NCBI RefSeq assembly: GCF_900141715.1
Contig: NZ_FQYK01000005.1
Location: forward strand, 186,001-250,000
DNA: 64,000 nt
Direction: 5' to 3'
DNA from: Algibacter luteus
Lineage (GTDB): Bacteria; Bacteroidota; Bacteroidia; Flavobacteriales; Flavobacteriaceae
The position numbers were made by a program, and so were the translations under genes. Below the pieces are notes generated by a model, which saw only the letters and a program-made list of their open reading frames with translations, was not told the origin of the DNA and made no database searches. Positions within the stretch are counted from its first letter, which is position 1. Each line of letters starts with the position of its first letter. Shown here piece by piece: positions 45,936-55,017 of the stretch.

Positions 45936-47872
45936 TAATTTTCAGTCTTTTTAATTCGGTTTAATTCTTTTTTTAAACGGTAATACTCTTGCTCTTCAAC
46001 AATTTGTAAGCTTGTATAGCCATTAATTTTAAAGGGTTCGCCAGAATAAGGTTTGGCATACTCATTTTCAAGGCTATGTTTTAAAAGCCATTCTTCTAAA
46101 TCACGTCTGGTAATATACCCTTTAATGTGTTTTTCTATCATTAAACTCGCTACTTTACCTGCAAATCTACTTCCCCAATACCCATTTTCAACAAAAACGG
46201 CAATAGCTATTTTCGGGTTGTCTTTAGGTGCAAAGGCTACAAATATAGAATGGTCGGTTAATTGCGTTTTTACGCTATCAATAATCGCAAAATTTTCAAC
46301 CGTTCCTGTTTTTCCACAAATATCAATATCCTTTACTTGCAGCGAAGAGGCGGTACCTTTTTTATACACTTGATACATACCTTCAATTACAGGTTCAAAA
46401 TGTTCCTTGTTAATACTAGTATATTTTGGTTTTGTAAATTGTTCCGGCAAGGTTTCGCCCTCAATATGTTTTATAATATGAGGGGTGTAATAATGCCCTC
46501 TATTGGCAATAGCAGCAGCCATATTTGCTAATTGTATAGGCGTTGTGGCTACTTCACCTTGCCCAATAGCGTTAGAAATGGTGTACGTGGAATAAAACGT
46601 ACTAGGATAAATACTTTTGTAATAGTCTCTGTCTGGAATTCTTCCTTTTTGACCCACATACAAATCGTTATTTAAGAACTGACCCAAGCCAAAACTTTGG
46701 GCGTGATTGCTCCAGGTATCAATTCCCTGGGAAGCGCTTCCAGTTTTATCTAAAATTTTTCTGTAAGTGGTCGCAAAATAAGCGTTACAAGACCGCTGTA
46801 TACCTGTAACCATATTATTTCGAGTGCCACGGTTACAATGGCATTTCATAAACCGATTTCCGTATTTATAACCTGCATAACATGTTACGGTCTCTTCAGG
46901 CGTTAAAACACCTTCTTGAAGCGCGATTAAAGCATTCATTAATTTAAAAGGAGAACCAGGTTCGTAAACACCTTGTAAACTTCTATTAAAAAGAGGTTTT
47001 GCAATGGAATCGTTATACAGTTTGGTGAAGTTTTTGGAGCGCGCTCTTCCTACCAATATATTCGGGTCGTAGGTTGGTGCCGCAACCATAGCTAGAATTT
47101 CTCCTGTTGAAGGTTCAATGGCAATTACACCACCGCGTTTATTTTTCATTAACAGTTCGCCATAAGCTTGCAATTCGGCGTCAATGGTTATGGTGATGTC
47201 TTTCCCTTGCACAGGTATGGTATCAAATTTACCATCTTTATAAGGGCCAATATTTCTATTAAAACGGTCTTTCTGAATGAACTTGATACCTTTTTCGCCT
47301 CTCAAGGTTTTTTCATAGGAGGCTTCAATACCTTGTTTTCCTATTAAATCACCCATTTTATAGTACGGGTCTCTTCTAATATTCGCATTGTTTACTTCAC
47401 CAATATCACCAAGGACATTGGCGCCTATAGTAGTTTCGTAATTACGTAACGATCTTTTCTGAATGTAAAACCCTTCATATTTCCGCATTTTTTCTTGTAA
47501 AACGGCATAATCTTCTTTGGATAAATGCGATACAAAAACAGAAGGTAATCGGGGTGAATAATGTCTTGCTCTGTTATACTTTTTTACGAATGTAGCTTTG
47601 TCAATTTTTAATAACGAACAAAACTCCAAGGTGTCTAAAGGTTTTACTTCTCGAGGAATAATCATCACATCATAGGATGGTTGATTCGCTACTAATAATT
47701 GCCCGTTTCTGTCGTAAACAAAGCCGCGTTTAGGGTAATCATATACCTTTCTAATGGCGTTATCTTCAAAAAGACTGTAATTATTAGAATCGTATACCTG
47801 CAGATAAAACAGTCTCGACAGAAATAATATGCCTACTGCTATTATCGATATAAAAAGTAATAATTGTCTCAT
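45935..47872 (-). CDS. mrdA: Penicillin-binding protein 2 (transpeptidase)
   Basis: The 645-residue protein has a short cytoplasmic tail, a TM anchor (LLLFISIIAVGILFLSRLFYLQV) and a dimerisation domain. The transpeptidase motifs are SxxK (GSPFKLMNAL), SxN (RSCNAYF) and KTG (CGKTGTVENF). It is the class B PBP that pairs with RodA for side-wall synthesis. It overlaps mreD by 4 bp. Confidence 0.95.
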   Translation of the reverse strand: MRQLLLFISIIAVGILFLSRLFYLQVYDSNNYSLFEDNAIRKVYDYPKRGFVYDRNGQLLVANQPSYDVMIIPREVKPLDTLEFCSLLKIDKATFVKKYNRARHYSPRLPSVFVSHLSKEDYAVLQEKMRKYEGFYIQKRSLRNYETTIGANVLGDIGEVNNANIRRDPYYKMGDLIGKQGIEASYEKTLRGEKGIKFIQKDRFNRNIGPYKDGKFDTIPVQGKDITITIDAELQAYGELLMKNKRGGVIAIEPSTGEILAMVAAPTYDPNILVGRARSKNFTKLYNDSIAKPLFNRSLQGVYEPGSPFKLMNALIALQEGVLTPEETVTCYAGYKYGNRFMKCHCNRGTRNNMVTGIQRSCNAYFATTYRKILDKTGSASQGIDTWSNHAQSFGLGQFLNNDLYVGQKGRIPDRDYYKSIYPSTFYSTYTISNAIGQGEVATTPIQLANMAAAIANRGHYYTPHIIKHIEGETLPEQFTKPKYTSINKEHFEPVIEGMYQVYKKGTASSLQVKDIDICGKTGTVENFAIIDSVKTQLTDHSIFVAFAPKDNPKIAIAVFVENGYWGSRFAGKVASLMIEKHIKGYITRRDLEEWLLKHSLENEYAKPYSGEPFKINGYTSLQIVEEQEYYRLKKELNRIKKTEN

Positions 47873-48375
47873 TTGGGTTTTCTACTAAAAATTATGGTTA
47901 CTACAACACTTAATAAAATAGTAAATATACTTGAGAATAACGTTTTTTGGAAGATTAAAATTATCTTAGAAATGCTAAATATTTCTAAAGTAAATAAAAC
48001 GAAATGATGTAACACTGTTAGAAATGTAAAATAGGTGAGTTTCGAACCAAAATCTACAGTATTAAATTTCACACTTTGGTGCTCGTAAACAGTGCCGAAA
48101 GAAGATTTTAAAATGACTGGGCGTGCATAGGCTATTAATACCGAAGCACCGGCATGAATACCACCTGTGTCTAAAAACATATCGATGGTTATACCTAATA
48201 AAAAACTAAGTAAAATAAGAATAATACGATTGTTTTTTACAGGAAATAATGCAATAAATAAAATGTAGATATAAGGGTTTATATACCCCAAAAAGTTAAT
48301 GTGGTTTAAAATTAAAACTTGCACAAACACTAAAGCAATAAATCTTACGGTATGTATGGAAAAAATACTGTTCAT
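47869..48375 (-). CDS. mreD: Rod shape-determining protein MreD
   Basis: The 168-residue protein is highly hydrophobic with about five TM helices. GITIDMFLDTGGIHAGASVLIAYARP is typical of Bacteroidota MreD. It is an inner-membrane part of the elongasome. It starts immediately after mreC (1 bp) and overlaps mrdA. Confidence 0.9.
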   Translation of the reverse strand: MNSIFSIHTVRFIALVFVQVLILNHINFLGYINPYIYILFIALFPVKNNRIILILLSFLLGITIDMFLDTGGIHAGASVLIAYARPVILKSSFGTVYEHQSVKFNTVDFGSKLTYFTFLTVLHHFVLFTLEIFSISKIILIFQKTLFSSIFTILLSVVVTIIFSRKPK

Positions 48376-49191
48376 TTAGTTATTGCTTAGTAGGTTTTCA
48401 ATCTCTTCCTTATCGGCATTTTCAATAATGTAAACATGCTCAACGCTGGTCATATCGTTAAACAACTTCACATTTATTTCATAATAATTTTCGGCTAAAT
48501 CCAGCTTAAAATCTTCAACAATCCCTACAGGAACGCCTTTCGGGAAAATCGAGGAACGCCCAGAAGTAACAATAGTATCGCCCTTGCTTACAGGTGCTAT
48601 TTTAGGAATGTCGATAAGTTGGTTGTATTCTGGCGATTTCCCATCCCAAGTTAAGGTCCCGAAATGATTCGATTTTTTTAATTGCGCACTAATTCTGCTT
48701 GTGGTATTTAAAATAGAAATAACCGCAGCATAATTAGCACTTGTTTTATCTACAATGCCTATAATGCCTTTACTTGAAATAACTCCAAAATCTTGCTGTA
48801 CACTATCGTTTCTGCCTTTATTTATAGTTAAAATATTATTACTAAATGAGTAACTGTTTTTTATAATATTCGCGGTGTAAAAACGATACAATTGTTTAAA
48901 CATAACACTGTCGGTAAAAACAGAATCGGCATGTATTTCAGAGTTTCTTAAAAGCACGCGTAAGCGCTTGTTTTCTTCTGAAAGTAGCTCATTTTGCGAC
49001 CTTAAATCAAAATAACTATTGATGTTGTTTAAAGAATTGTAAACGCCTCCAGTTAAAAAATTAGCCGAATTTATAAACTTACTTTTATGGTAAGAATGTG
49101 TTTGAATGGTAAACAAAAGCGATAAACCAAACAGCAACAAGAACAACAAAAAGTTTTTGTTTCTTATTATAAAATTAATAATCTGTTGCAT
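48376..49191 (-). CDS. mreC: Rod shape-determining protein MreC
   Basis: The 271-residue protein has a TM anchor near residues 14-30, a coiled coil (SQNELLSEENKRLRVLLRNSEI) and a periplasmic beta-barrel part (LTINKGRNDSVQQDFGVISSKGIIGIVDKTSANYAAVISILN; VTSGRSSIFPKGVPVGIV). It bridges MreB and the transpeptidase. It lies 23 bp after mreB. Confidence 0.95.
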   Translation of the reverse strand: MQQIINFIIRNKNFLLFLLLFGLSLLFTIQTHSYHKSKFINSANFLTGGVYNSLNNINSYFDLRSQNELLSEENKRLRVLLRNSEIHADSVFTDSVMFKQLYRFYTANIIKNSYSFSNNILTINKGRNDSVQQDFGVISSKGIIGIVDKTSANYAAVISILNTTSRISAQLKKSNHFGTLTWDGKSPEYNQLIDIPKIAPVSKGDTIVTSGRSSIFPKGVPVGIVEDFKLDLAENYYEINVKLFNDMTSVEHVYIIENADKEEIENLLSNN

Positions 49192-49214
49192 GGGTTATAT
49201 ACCTGTTTGGAGCT

Positions 49215-50243
49215 CTATTTTATCAATACACTTTTGTATTTAGGTAAATTTTTAAGTGTAATACCAGTTCCTCTCACTACCGCACGTAATGGGTCTTCAG
49301 CAATGTAAACAGGTAAATCTGTTTTTTGCGATAAACGTTTATCTAAACCGCGCAACATCGATCCACCACCAGCTAAATAAATACCTGTATTGTAAATATC
49401 TGCAGCCAATTCTGGAGGGGTTTGAGATAAAGTTTCCATTACCGCATCTTCAATACGAAGTATCGATTTATCTAAAGCTTTAGCAATCTCTCTGTACGAG
49501 ATAGAAACTTGTTTAGGTTTTCCAGTTAATAAATCACGTCCTTGAACACTCATATCTTCTGGCGGCAGCTCTAAATCTTCAGTAGCCGCACCTATTTGAA
49601 TTTTTATTTTTTCAGCAGTACGTTCTCCAACGTATAAGTTGTGTTGCGTACGCATGTAATACACAATATCATTAGTAAAAACATCACCCGCAATTTTAAC
49701 CGATTTATCGCAAACAATACCACCTAAGGCAATTACCGCAATTTCTGTAGTACCACCACCTATATCTACCACCATGTTTCCTTTAGGTTGCATAATATCA
49801 ACACCAATACCAATAGCCGCAGCCATAGGTTCGTGTATTAAATACACTTCTTTACCATTCACACGTTCCGCACTTTCTTTTACCGCACGCATCTCCACTT
49901 CTGTAATCCCCGAAGGAATACAAATTACCATTCGTAATGCAGGCGTAAAAAACTTCTTTTTAAGCGCAGGTATGTTTTTAATAAACATACTTATCATTTG
50001 TTCAGAAGCATCAAAATCGGCAATTACACCGTCTTTTAACGGACGTATTGTTTTAATATTTTCATGAGTTTTTCCTTGCATTAAGCTGGCTTCCTGCCCA
50101 ACGGCAATAATTTTACCAGAAATGCGATCGCGAGCCACTATCGATGGCGCATCAACAACAACCTTGTCATTGTGAATTATAAGTGTGTTTGCAGTACCTA
50201 AATCTATTGCAATTTCTTCAGTTAAGAAGTCAAAAAATCCCAT
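49215..50243 (-). CDS. mreB: Actin-like rod shape protein MreB
   Basis: The 342-residue actin-fold ATPase has EIAIDLGTANTLIIHNDKVVVDAPS (phosphate 1), VDIGGGTTEIAVIALGGIV (phosphate 2), and LAGGGSMLRGLDKRL (adenosine). It forms membrane-associated filaments that guide cell-wall growth. It is the first gene of the rod operon; the upstream gap of 308 bp holds a dispersed palindrome. Confidence 0.96.
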   Translation of the reverse strand: MGFFDFLTEEIAIDLGTANTLIIHNDKVVVDAPSIVARDRISGKIIAVGQEASLMQGKTHENIKTIRPLKDGVIADFDASEQMISMFIKNIPALKKKFFTPALRMVICIPSGITEVEMRAVKESAERVNGKEVYLIHEPMAAAIGIGVDIMQPKGNMVVDIGGGTTEIAVIALGGIVCDKSVKIAGDVFTNDIVYYMRTQHNLYVGERTAEKIKIQIGAATEDLELPPEDMSVQGRDLLTGKPKQVSISYREIAKALDKSILRIEDAVMETLSQTPPELAADIYNTGIYLAGGGSMLRGLDKRLSQKTDLPVYIAEDPLRAVVRGTGITLKNLPKYKSVLIK

Positions 50244-50388
50244 GTGTTATTAAAAATTATTAGTGGTTTTAAATCGAATGTTGTAAATGTAATAAAAGTA
50301 AATAAATATATATGTTTTATGGTATTCAAATTTCATTTAAGCTTAAACTCAATACGCTAAACGCATTTCAACGATAATTGTTTGGGCG

Positions 50389-50500
50389 CCTGCCTGCCGG
50401 CAGGCAGGTTACCACAAGGGTCGGGCTTTCCGCTATATCTTTTTTACAGAAAAAGTAAAAAAGGATGCCGCTGCAATCCCTAACGCACTTGCTAGTTATC
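50389..50500. repeat. Perfect palindrome plus probable dispersed intergenic repeat
   Basis: A perfect 20-bp palindrome of CCTGCC/GGCAGG units (50,389-50,408) is followed by a GC-richer stretch (GGTCGGGCTTTCCGCTATAT, then GGATGCCGCTGCAATCCC). This stands out from the AT-rich surroundings and looks like a flavobacterial interspersed repeat. It sits between purH and mreB and could also act as a transcription attenuator. The rest of the gap (50,244-50,551) shows nothing else. Confidence 0.5.
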
Positions 50501-50551
50501 ATTCAGTTAAATCAAAACCGTTAGTCCGTTCAAGTATAATTGAGGTCTCTT

Positions 50552-52084
50552 TTAATGCTTAAAGTGACGTGTACCAGTCATTACCATAGCAACACCATTA
50601 TCGTTACAATAATCAATACTTAGTTGGTCTTTTATAGAGCCACCAGGTTGAATTACTGCAGAAATTCCTGCATTGTTGGCAATTTCAACACAATCCGGGA
50701 AAGGAAAGAACGCATCGCTAGCCATTACAGCACCATTTAAATCGAATTTAAAAGTCCCAGCTTTATGAATGGCTTGCTCTAAAGCATCAACACGACTTGT
50801 TTGTCCGGTACCACTAGCGCATAACTGCTTGTTTTTAGCTAAAACAATGGTGTTCGATTTGGTGTGTTTACATATTTTCGATGCAAAAATTAAATCGTCT
50901 ATCTGTGCCTGAGTTGGGGCAGTAGTCGTTACATTTTTTAAATCTTCAGCCTTATCGGTAATGTTATTTCTATCTTGTACTAAAACACCATTCAAGCAAC
51001 TTCTTACGTTGGTTTGTGGCATTTCAACATCATGAATTTTTAATAAAATTCTATTCTTTTTACCTTTAAGAATGTCTAAAGCTTCAGCAGAAAACGATGG
51101 CGCAATAACCACCTCACAGAATAATTTATGAATTTCTTCAGCCGTAGCTAAATCAATTTCTTTATTACTAATTAACACACCACCAAAAGCAGAAACAGGA
51201 TCGCCAGCTAAGGCATCAACATAAGCTTGATGTAATGTTTCGCGTTGTGCTAAACCACAAGCATTATTGTGTTTTAAAATCGCAAACGTTGGGGCATCAT
51301 TTTTAAACTCTAACATTAAATTTACTGCGGCATCAACATCTAAAAGGTTGTTGTAACTCAATTCTTTACCGTGAAGTTTGGTGAATAATTCGTCAAAATT
51401 CCCAAAGAAAAAACCGCGTTGGTGTGGGTTTTCACCGTAACGTAGCACCTTGCCGTTAGTTTCGCTAATTTTTAAAACTGCTTCATCATGGTTTTGGTTA
51501 AAGTAATTAAAAATTGCAGTATCGTAATGCGATGATACGTTAAATGCTTTTCCTGCAAATCGTTTTCTGTCTTCTTCAGAAATGCTTCCATTATTTTTTG
51601 AAATCAACTCTAAAAACTCTGCGTAATCATCAACAGACGAAACACATATCACATCAGCATAATTTTTAGCTGCTGCTCGAATTAAAGAAATACCACCTAT
51701 ATCAATCTTTTCAATAATATCTTGATTGCTAGCACCCGAAGCTACTGTTTTTTCAAACGGATATAAATCAACAATAACCACATCAATTTGTGGGATTTCA
51801 TACTCCGATAATTCAGCAACATCACCGTCGTGGTTTTGTCTGTTTAAAATACCACCAAATACCTTTGGATGCAACGTTTTTACACGACCACCAAGAATAG
51901 ATGGGTAAGAAGTTACATCTTCCACAGGAACAACATTAACGCCTAAATCGTTTATAAATTTCTCGGTACCACCAGTAGAATAAATGGTCACACCTTGTTT
52001 GTCTAGTTCTTTTACAATGGGTTCTAAACCGTCTTTACTAAATACAGAAATTAAAGCCGATTTTATTGTTTTTTCGTTGCTCAT
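50552..52084 (-). CDS. purH: Bifunctional AICAR transformylase / IMP cyclohydrolase
   Basis: The 510-residue protein has an N-terminal MGS-like IMP cyclohydrolase domain (ALISVFSKDGLEPIVKELDKQGVTIYSTGGT; GGRVKTLHPKVFGGIL) and a C-terminal transformylase domain (RYGENPHQRGFF; ILKHNNACGLA; SDAFFPFPD). It carries out the last two steps of IMP synthesis. It is co-directional with and upstream of mreB, a common flavobacterial order, with its own promoter. Confidence 0.96.
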   Translation of the reverse strand: MSNEKTIKSALISVFSKDGLEPIVKELDKQGVTIYSTGGTEKFINDLGVNVVPVEDVTSYPSILGGRVKTLHPKVFGGILNRQNHDGDVAELSEYEIPQIDVVIVDLYPFEKTVASGASNQDIIEKIDIGGISLIRAAAKNYADVICVSSVDDYAEFLELISKNNGSISEEDRKRFAGKAFNVSSHYDTAIFNYFNQNHDEAVLKISETNGKVLRYGENPHQRGFFFGNFDELFTKLHGKELSYNNLLDVDAAVNLMLEFKNDAPTFAILKHNNACGLAQRETLHQAYVDALAGDPVSAFGGVLISNKEIDLATAEEIHKLFCEVVIAPSFSAEALDILKGKKNRILLKIHDVEMPQTNVRSCLNGVLVQDRNNITDKAEDLKNVTTTAPTQAQIDDLIFASKICKHTKSNTIVLAKNKQLCASGTGQTSRVDALEQAIHKAGTFKFDLNGAVMASDAFFPFPDCVEIANNAGISAVIQPGGSIKDQLSIDYCNDNGVAMVMTGTRHFKH

Positions 52085-52160
52085 TAGTGTTTTGTTAGTT
52101 TTCTAAAATGAAATTATTGCTTGTTTTTCAGGGTTTTAGCATGAATTTTTCAATGCTCTG

Positions 52161-52189
52161 CAAAAGTAGTTATTTCCTTTAAAAAACAA
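52161..52189 (-). promoter_or_regulatory. Promoter of purH
   Basis: On the minus strand, TTG (52,189-52,187) and TACTTTTG (52,168-52,161) are separated by 18 bp, a good match to the Bacteroidota -33/-7 promoter. The 5' UTR would be about 70 bp. Confidence 0.6.
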
Positions 52190-52222
52190 GCCCCGAATTA
52201 TCAAAAAACGGGGTATTTTTTT
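52181..52222 (-). terminator. Rho-independent terminator after the GAF gene
   Basis: On the minus strand CCCCG pairs with CGGGG across a 13-base loop and is followed by CTTGTTTTTT. It lies 26 bp past the GAF gene stop. Its T-run doubles as the -33 region of the purH promoter. Confidence 0.65.
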
Positions 52223-52247
52223 AACGAAAAATGGAAGTTGTTAACAA

Positions 52248-52703
52248 CTATAAAATTTCAGAAATTTTTTGGCAAACAAACTCTAAAAATCGCTCGTCGG
52301 CTTCAGTAAATGGGTCTGGTGTATTCGAATCGATATCTATCTGTCCAATATTTTCACCTTTCACAAAAATAGGAACCACAATTTCTGCTTTTACCGTAAT
52401 ACTGCATGCTATATAATTATCTTGTGCCGATACATCGGGTACCACAAAATTTTGGTCACTTACTGCTACTTGTCCGCAAATCCCTTTCCCAAAAGGAATT
52501 ACCGTATGGTCTGTGGGCTCACCTACATAAGGACCTAATAGTAATTCTTCTTTTTGCCCATTTCTAAAATAAAAACCAACCCAGTTGTAATATTTAATGT
52601 TGGTTTTAAGTAAATCGCAAACCGCTAATAGGCGCTCATCAACCGTTTTAGTGCTGTTCGAGATAATGTTTTCAACTTGTGGTTTTAAGGTTTCAAAAAT
52701 CAT
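52248..52703 (-). CDS. GAF-domain protein, free methionine-(R)-sulfoxide reductase-like
   Basis: The start at 52,703 (MIFETLKPQVENIISNS) gives 151 residues; the open frame upstream reaches into the divergent xrtF region. The GAF fold shows YYNWVGFYFRNG, LLLGPYVGEPTDHTVIPFGKGICGQVA, VPDVSAQDNYIACS and VVPIFVKGENIGQIDIDSNTPDPFTEADERFLE. Cys in KGICG and in YIACS are at the fRMsr catalytic positions. It is likely to reduce free Met-R-sulfoxide. Confidence 0.86.
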   Translation of the reverse strand: MIFETLKPQVENIISNSTKTVDERLLAVCDLLKTNIKYYNWVGFYFRNGQKEELLLGPYVGEPTDHTVIPFGKGICGQVAVSDQNFVVPDVSAQDNYIACSITVKAEIVVPIFVKGENIGQIDIDSNTPDPFTEADERFLEFVCQKISEIL

Positions 52704-52774
52704 AACTTTAAAAGTTTTGGTAAATGTATTTAAAAAGGTGTAATTTCGATATTCTGTTACACAAAAATTTATAA

Positions 52775-53326
52775 TTGAAATCACTTTTCGTTAAATATAA
52801 GTCGGTAATAAAATTTATCATGACATTTTTGGTGGTGTATGTGGTGCTTTCTGTTTTTTATAAATTGTACTTGCAATATTCTGATGGCTCTAAATTTTAC
52901 CCCGATTATGTAACCAACTTAGTGGCTATTCAAAGTCAAGAGTTGTTACAATCTTTCGGCTATCAAGCACAGGTATTACCGCATCCCGATGAACCATCTA
53001 TGAAACTGATTTTAAATGGCGAATATCTCGGGCGAATTATTGAAGGCTGTAACTCCATTAGTGTAATTATCCTTTTTGTGTCTTTTATTGCAGCGTTTTC
53101 TGGAAAACTGAAAACGACATTTTTCTATATTTTGTCGGGTAGCGTTTTAATATACATTGTTAATTTATTGCGTATTGTTGTTTTAACTGTCGGGTTGTAT
53201 CATTACCCAGAGTATGGAGATGTGTTACATACCGTAATATTTCCGGCTATTATTTATGGAATGGTATTTTTACTGTGGATTTTTTGGGTGAATAGATTTT
53301 CTAAATTTAATAAAAAGCATGCATAG
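52775..53326 (+). CDS. xrtF: Exosortase family protein XrtF
   Basis: The 183-residue membrane protein has the exosortase active-site Cys in IIEGCNSISVIILFVSFIAAF (Cys about residue 92), the Arg in YIVNLLRIVVLTVGLYHYPEYGDVLHTVIFPAIIYG, and the His in the same segment. The start is a TTG at 52,775. Exosortases process or attach proteins with PEP-CTERM-like tails; the XrtF substrate is not well defined. It overlaps its partner gene by 8 bp. Confidence 0.93.
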   Translation: MKSLFVKYKSVIKFIMTFLVVYVVLSVFYKLYLQYSDGSKFYPDYVTNLVAIQSQELLQSFGYQAQVLPHPDEPSMKLILNGEYLGRIIEGCNSISVIILFVSFIAAFSGKLKTTFFYILSGSVLIYIVNLLRIVVLTVGLYHYPEYGDVLHTVIFPAIIYGMVFLLWIFWVNRFSKFNKKHA

Positions 53327-53747
53327 AGCTACTAAATTAATATTGATTTCAATACTCATATTGATGCTGATGTTAATTCGGTATTTTGAAGACGTGTTGT
53401 TCTATGATCCCTACTTAACTTTTTTTGAAAACGATTATTTGTACATTGATAGTCCAAGACGGGAAGTGCTTAAATTGGTTGCCTTTACAACTTTGCGCTA
53501 TTTGCTGAATACACTCATTTCTCTAGCAATACTGTTTGTTGTTTTTAAGGATAAAAGCATTATAAAATTTTCAACATTGGTGTATGCAGTCGCCTTTTTT
53601 ATTTTGATGCTTTTCTATTTGTATTTTGTTATCAACCCAAGACAAGAAGATTATTATTTGTTTTTTAATATCAGAAGGTTTTTAATTCAGCCTATTATAT
53701 TAATTCTGTTACTGCCCGCATTTTACTATCACAAGCTTAAAAATTGA
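53319..53747 (+). CDS. Exosortase F system-associated membrane protein
   Basis: The 142-residue protein has four TM helices and conserved R(Y)FED and PRQEDYYLFFNIRRFLIQPIILILLLPAFYYH segments typical of the partner of XrtF in Flavobacteriaceae. It is translated from a start inside the 3' end of xrtF. It may be a substrate-recognition or structural subunit. Confidence 0.9.
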   Translation: MHRATKLILISILILMLMLIRYFEDVLFYDPYLTFFENDYLYIDSPRREVLKLVAFTTLRYLLNTLISLAILFVVFKDKSIIKFSTLVYAVAFFILMLFYLYFVINPRQEDYYLFFNIRRFLIQPIILILLLPAFYYHKLKN

Positions 53748-53792
53748 ATGTTAATCATTTGATAAAGTCAACCGCTTCACTTCAAAATTTTG

Positions 53793-53800
53793 TATTTTTG
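53793..53800 (+). promoter_or_regulatory. Candidate -7 box TATTTTTG for the metal-handling operon
   Basis: It matches TAnnTTTG and lies just before the GTG at 53,805, so the first transcript may be nearly leaderless. No TTG is seen at the normal -33 distance. Confidence 0.4.
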
Positions 53801-53804
53801 TATT

Positions 53805-54206
53805 GTGATAAAAGCCATTTTACATAAAACGTTTTCAGTAACTTTAGCATTACTCGTGTTGTTTTCAACGGTATCTTTTACCATTGAAAAGCACTATTGT
53901 GGTGATGTTTTAGTTGATGTTGCAGTATTTACTGAAGCTGAAAAATGCGGTATGGAAGCTATGGAAATGCTTCAGAAAAAAACCTGCTGTAAAGATGAGG
54001 TAGACGTTGTAAAAGGACAAGACCAACTTAAATTCTCTTCTTTTGATGATTTAGAATTTGAAAAAGTTCAGTTTCTGACAGCTTTTCTCCACACTTATAT
54101 TCATGGTTTTGAAAGTTTACCTAAAGAAACCATACCTCATAAAGATTATTCTCCACCCAATTTGGTCACCGATATTCAGGTGTTAGATCAAGTTTTCTTG
54201 ATTTGA
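53805..54206 (+). CDS. HYC_CC_PP family protein (metal-associated small exported protein)
   Basis: The start is uncertain: GTG at 53,805 is preferred because the frame upstream to 53,790 overlaps the -7 box. A hydrophobic N-terminus (SVTLALLVLFSTVSFTIE) precedes KHYCGD, then KKTCCKDE and a late HKDYSPPNL. These are the HYC, CC and PP motifs that name the family. Such proteins are small exported proteins found with copper or other heavy-metal genes in Bacteroidota. It heads an operon with two HMA proteins and a TonB receptor, so metal binding is likely. Confidence 0.8.
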   Translation: MIKAILHKTFSVTLALLVLFSTVSFTIEKHYCGDVLVDVAVFTEAEKCGMEAMEMLQKKTCCKDEVDVVKGQDQLKFSSFDDLEFEKVQFLTAFLHTYIHGFESLPKETIPHKDYSPPNLVTDIQVLDQVFLI

Positions 54207-54287
54207 TTTATTAATTTTTTTTCTGAAATAGATTCGGAATCTATTTCCATTGAAAATTTTATTTAAAAATTGATAATCAAATAAATC

Positions 54288-55016
54288 ATGAAACATACAT
54301 ATACAATTACAGGCATGACCTGTAATAATTGCAAGGTGTCAGTTGAAGAAAATCTCAACAAGCTAGATCATGTCGTTAATGCAGCGGTAGATTTAGAAAG
54401 GGCTGAAGCTACCATTGAAATGTCTAAACATATTCCAGTCGAAACACTTCAAAAAACATTGCCAAATAAATATACAATTTCTGAAAAACATAAGATAAAT
54501 GTGTTTAAATCTTCAGGGGTTGTTGAACAAGAAAAAACCGATTTACAACAATTATTTCCATTGTTTTTAATCTTTGGGTACATTACCATTGCGTCTGTTA
54601 TTCTCAATTACAATCCGTGGAATAGTAGCGAATTTATGCTCGATTTTATGGGCTTATTTTATATTGTCTTTAGCTTCTTTAAAATGCTTGATTTAAAAGG
54701 ATTTCCAGAATCGTTTAGAGTGTACGATCCTGTTGCTAAAGTAGTTCCTGTTTACGGTTGGGTGTATCCTTTTATTGAAACCATTCTTGGTGTGATGTTC
54801 TTAATGCGTATTGAAATTCCAATAGCATTAATCATTACCTTAATTATTTTAGGAATCACCACGATAGGTGTTACTAAAACATTACTTGATAAAAAAGCGA
54901 TACAATGTGCTTGCCTAGGAACAGCATTAAAACTGCCCATGACTAAAGCAACCTTTATTGAAAACTCGATCATGATTGTGATGGCTATAGTTATGTTAAT
55001 AAAAACCTTCAATTAA
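54288..55016 (+). CDS. HMA-MauE fusion (metal-binding membrane protein)
   Basis: In this 242-residue protein, residues 1-65 are a heavy-metal-associated domain with the metal site GMTCNNCK (CxxC). Residues 85-240 form four TM helices resembling MauE/DoxX (VVPVYGWVYPFIETILGVMFL; CACLGTALKLP). MauE-like proteins support thiol-disulfide transfer; the fusion suggests reductive handling of a metal such as copper at the inner membrane. It is followed by the TonB receptor with 1 bp spacing. Confidence 0.87.
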   Translation: MKHTYTITGMTCNNCKVSVEENLNKLDHVVNAAVDLERAEATIEMSKHIPVETLQKTLPNKYTISEKHKINVFKSSGVVEQEKTDLQQLFPLFLIFGYITIASVILNYNPWNSSEFMLDFMGLFYIVFSFFKMLDLKGFPESFRVYDPVAKVVPVYGWVYPFIETILGVMFLMRIEIPIALIITLIILGITTIGVTKTLLDKKAIQCACLGTALKLPMTKATFIENSIMIVMAIVMLIKTFN

Positions 55017-55017
55017 A

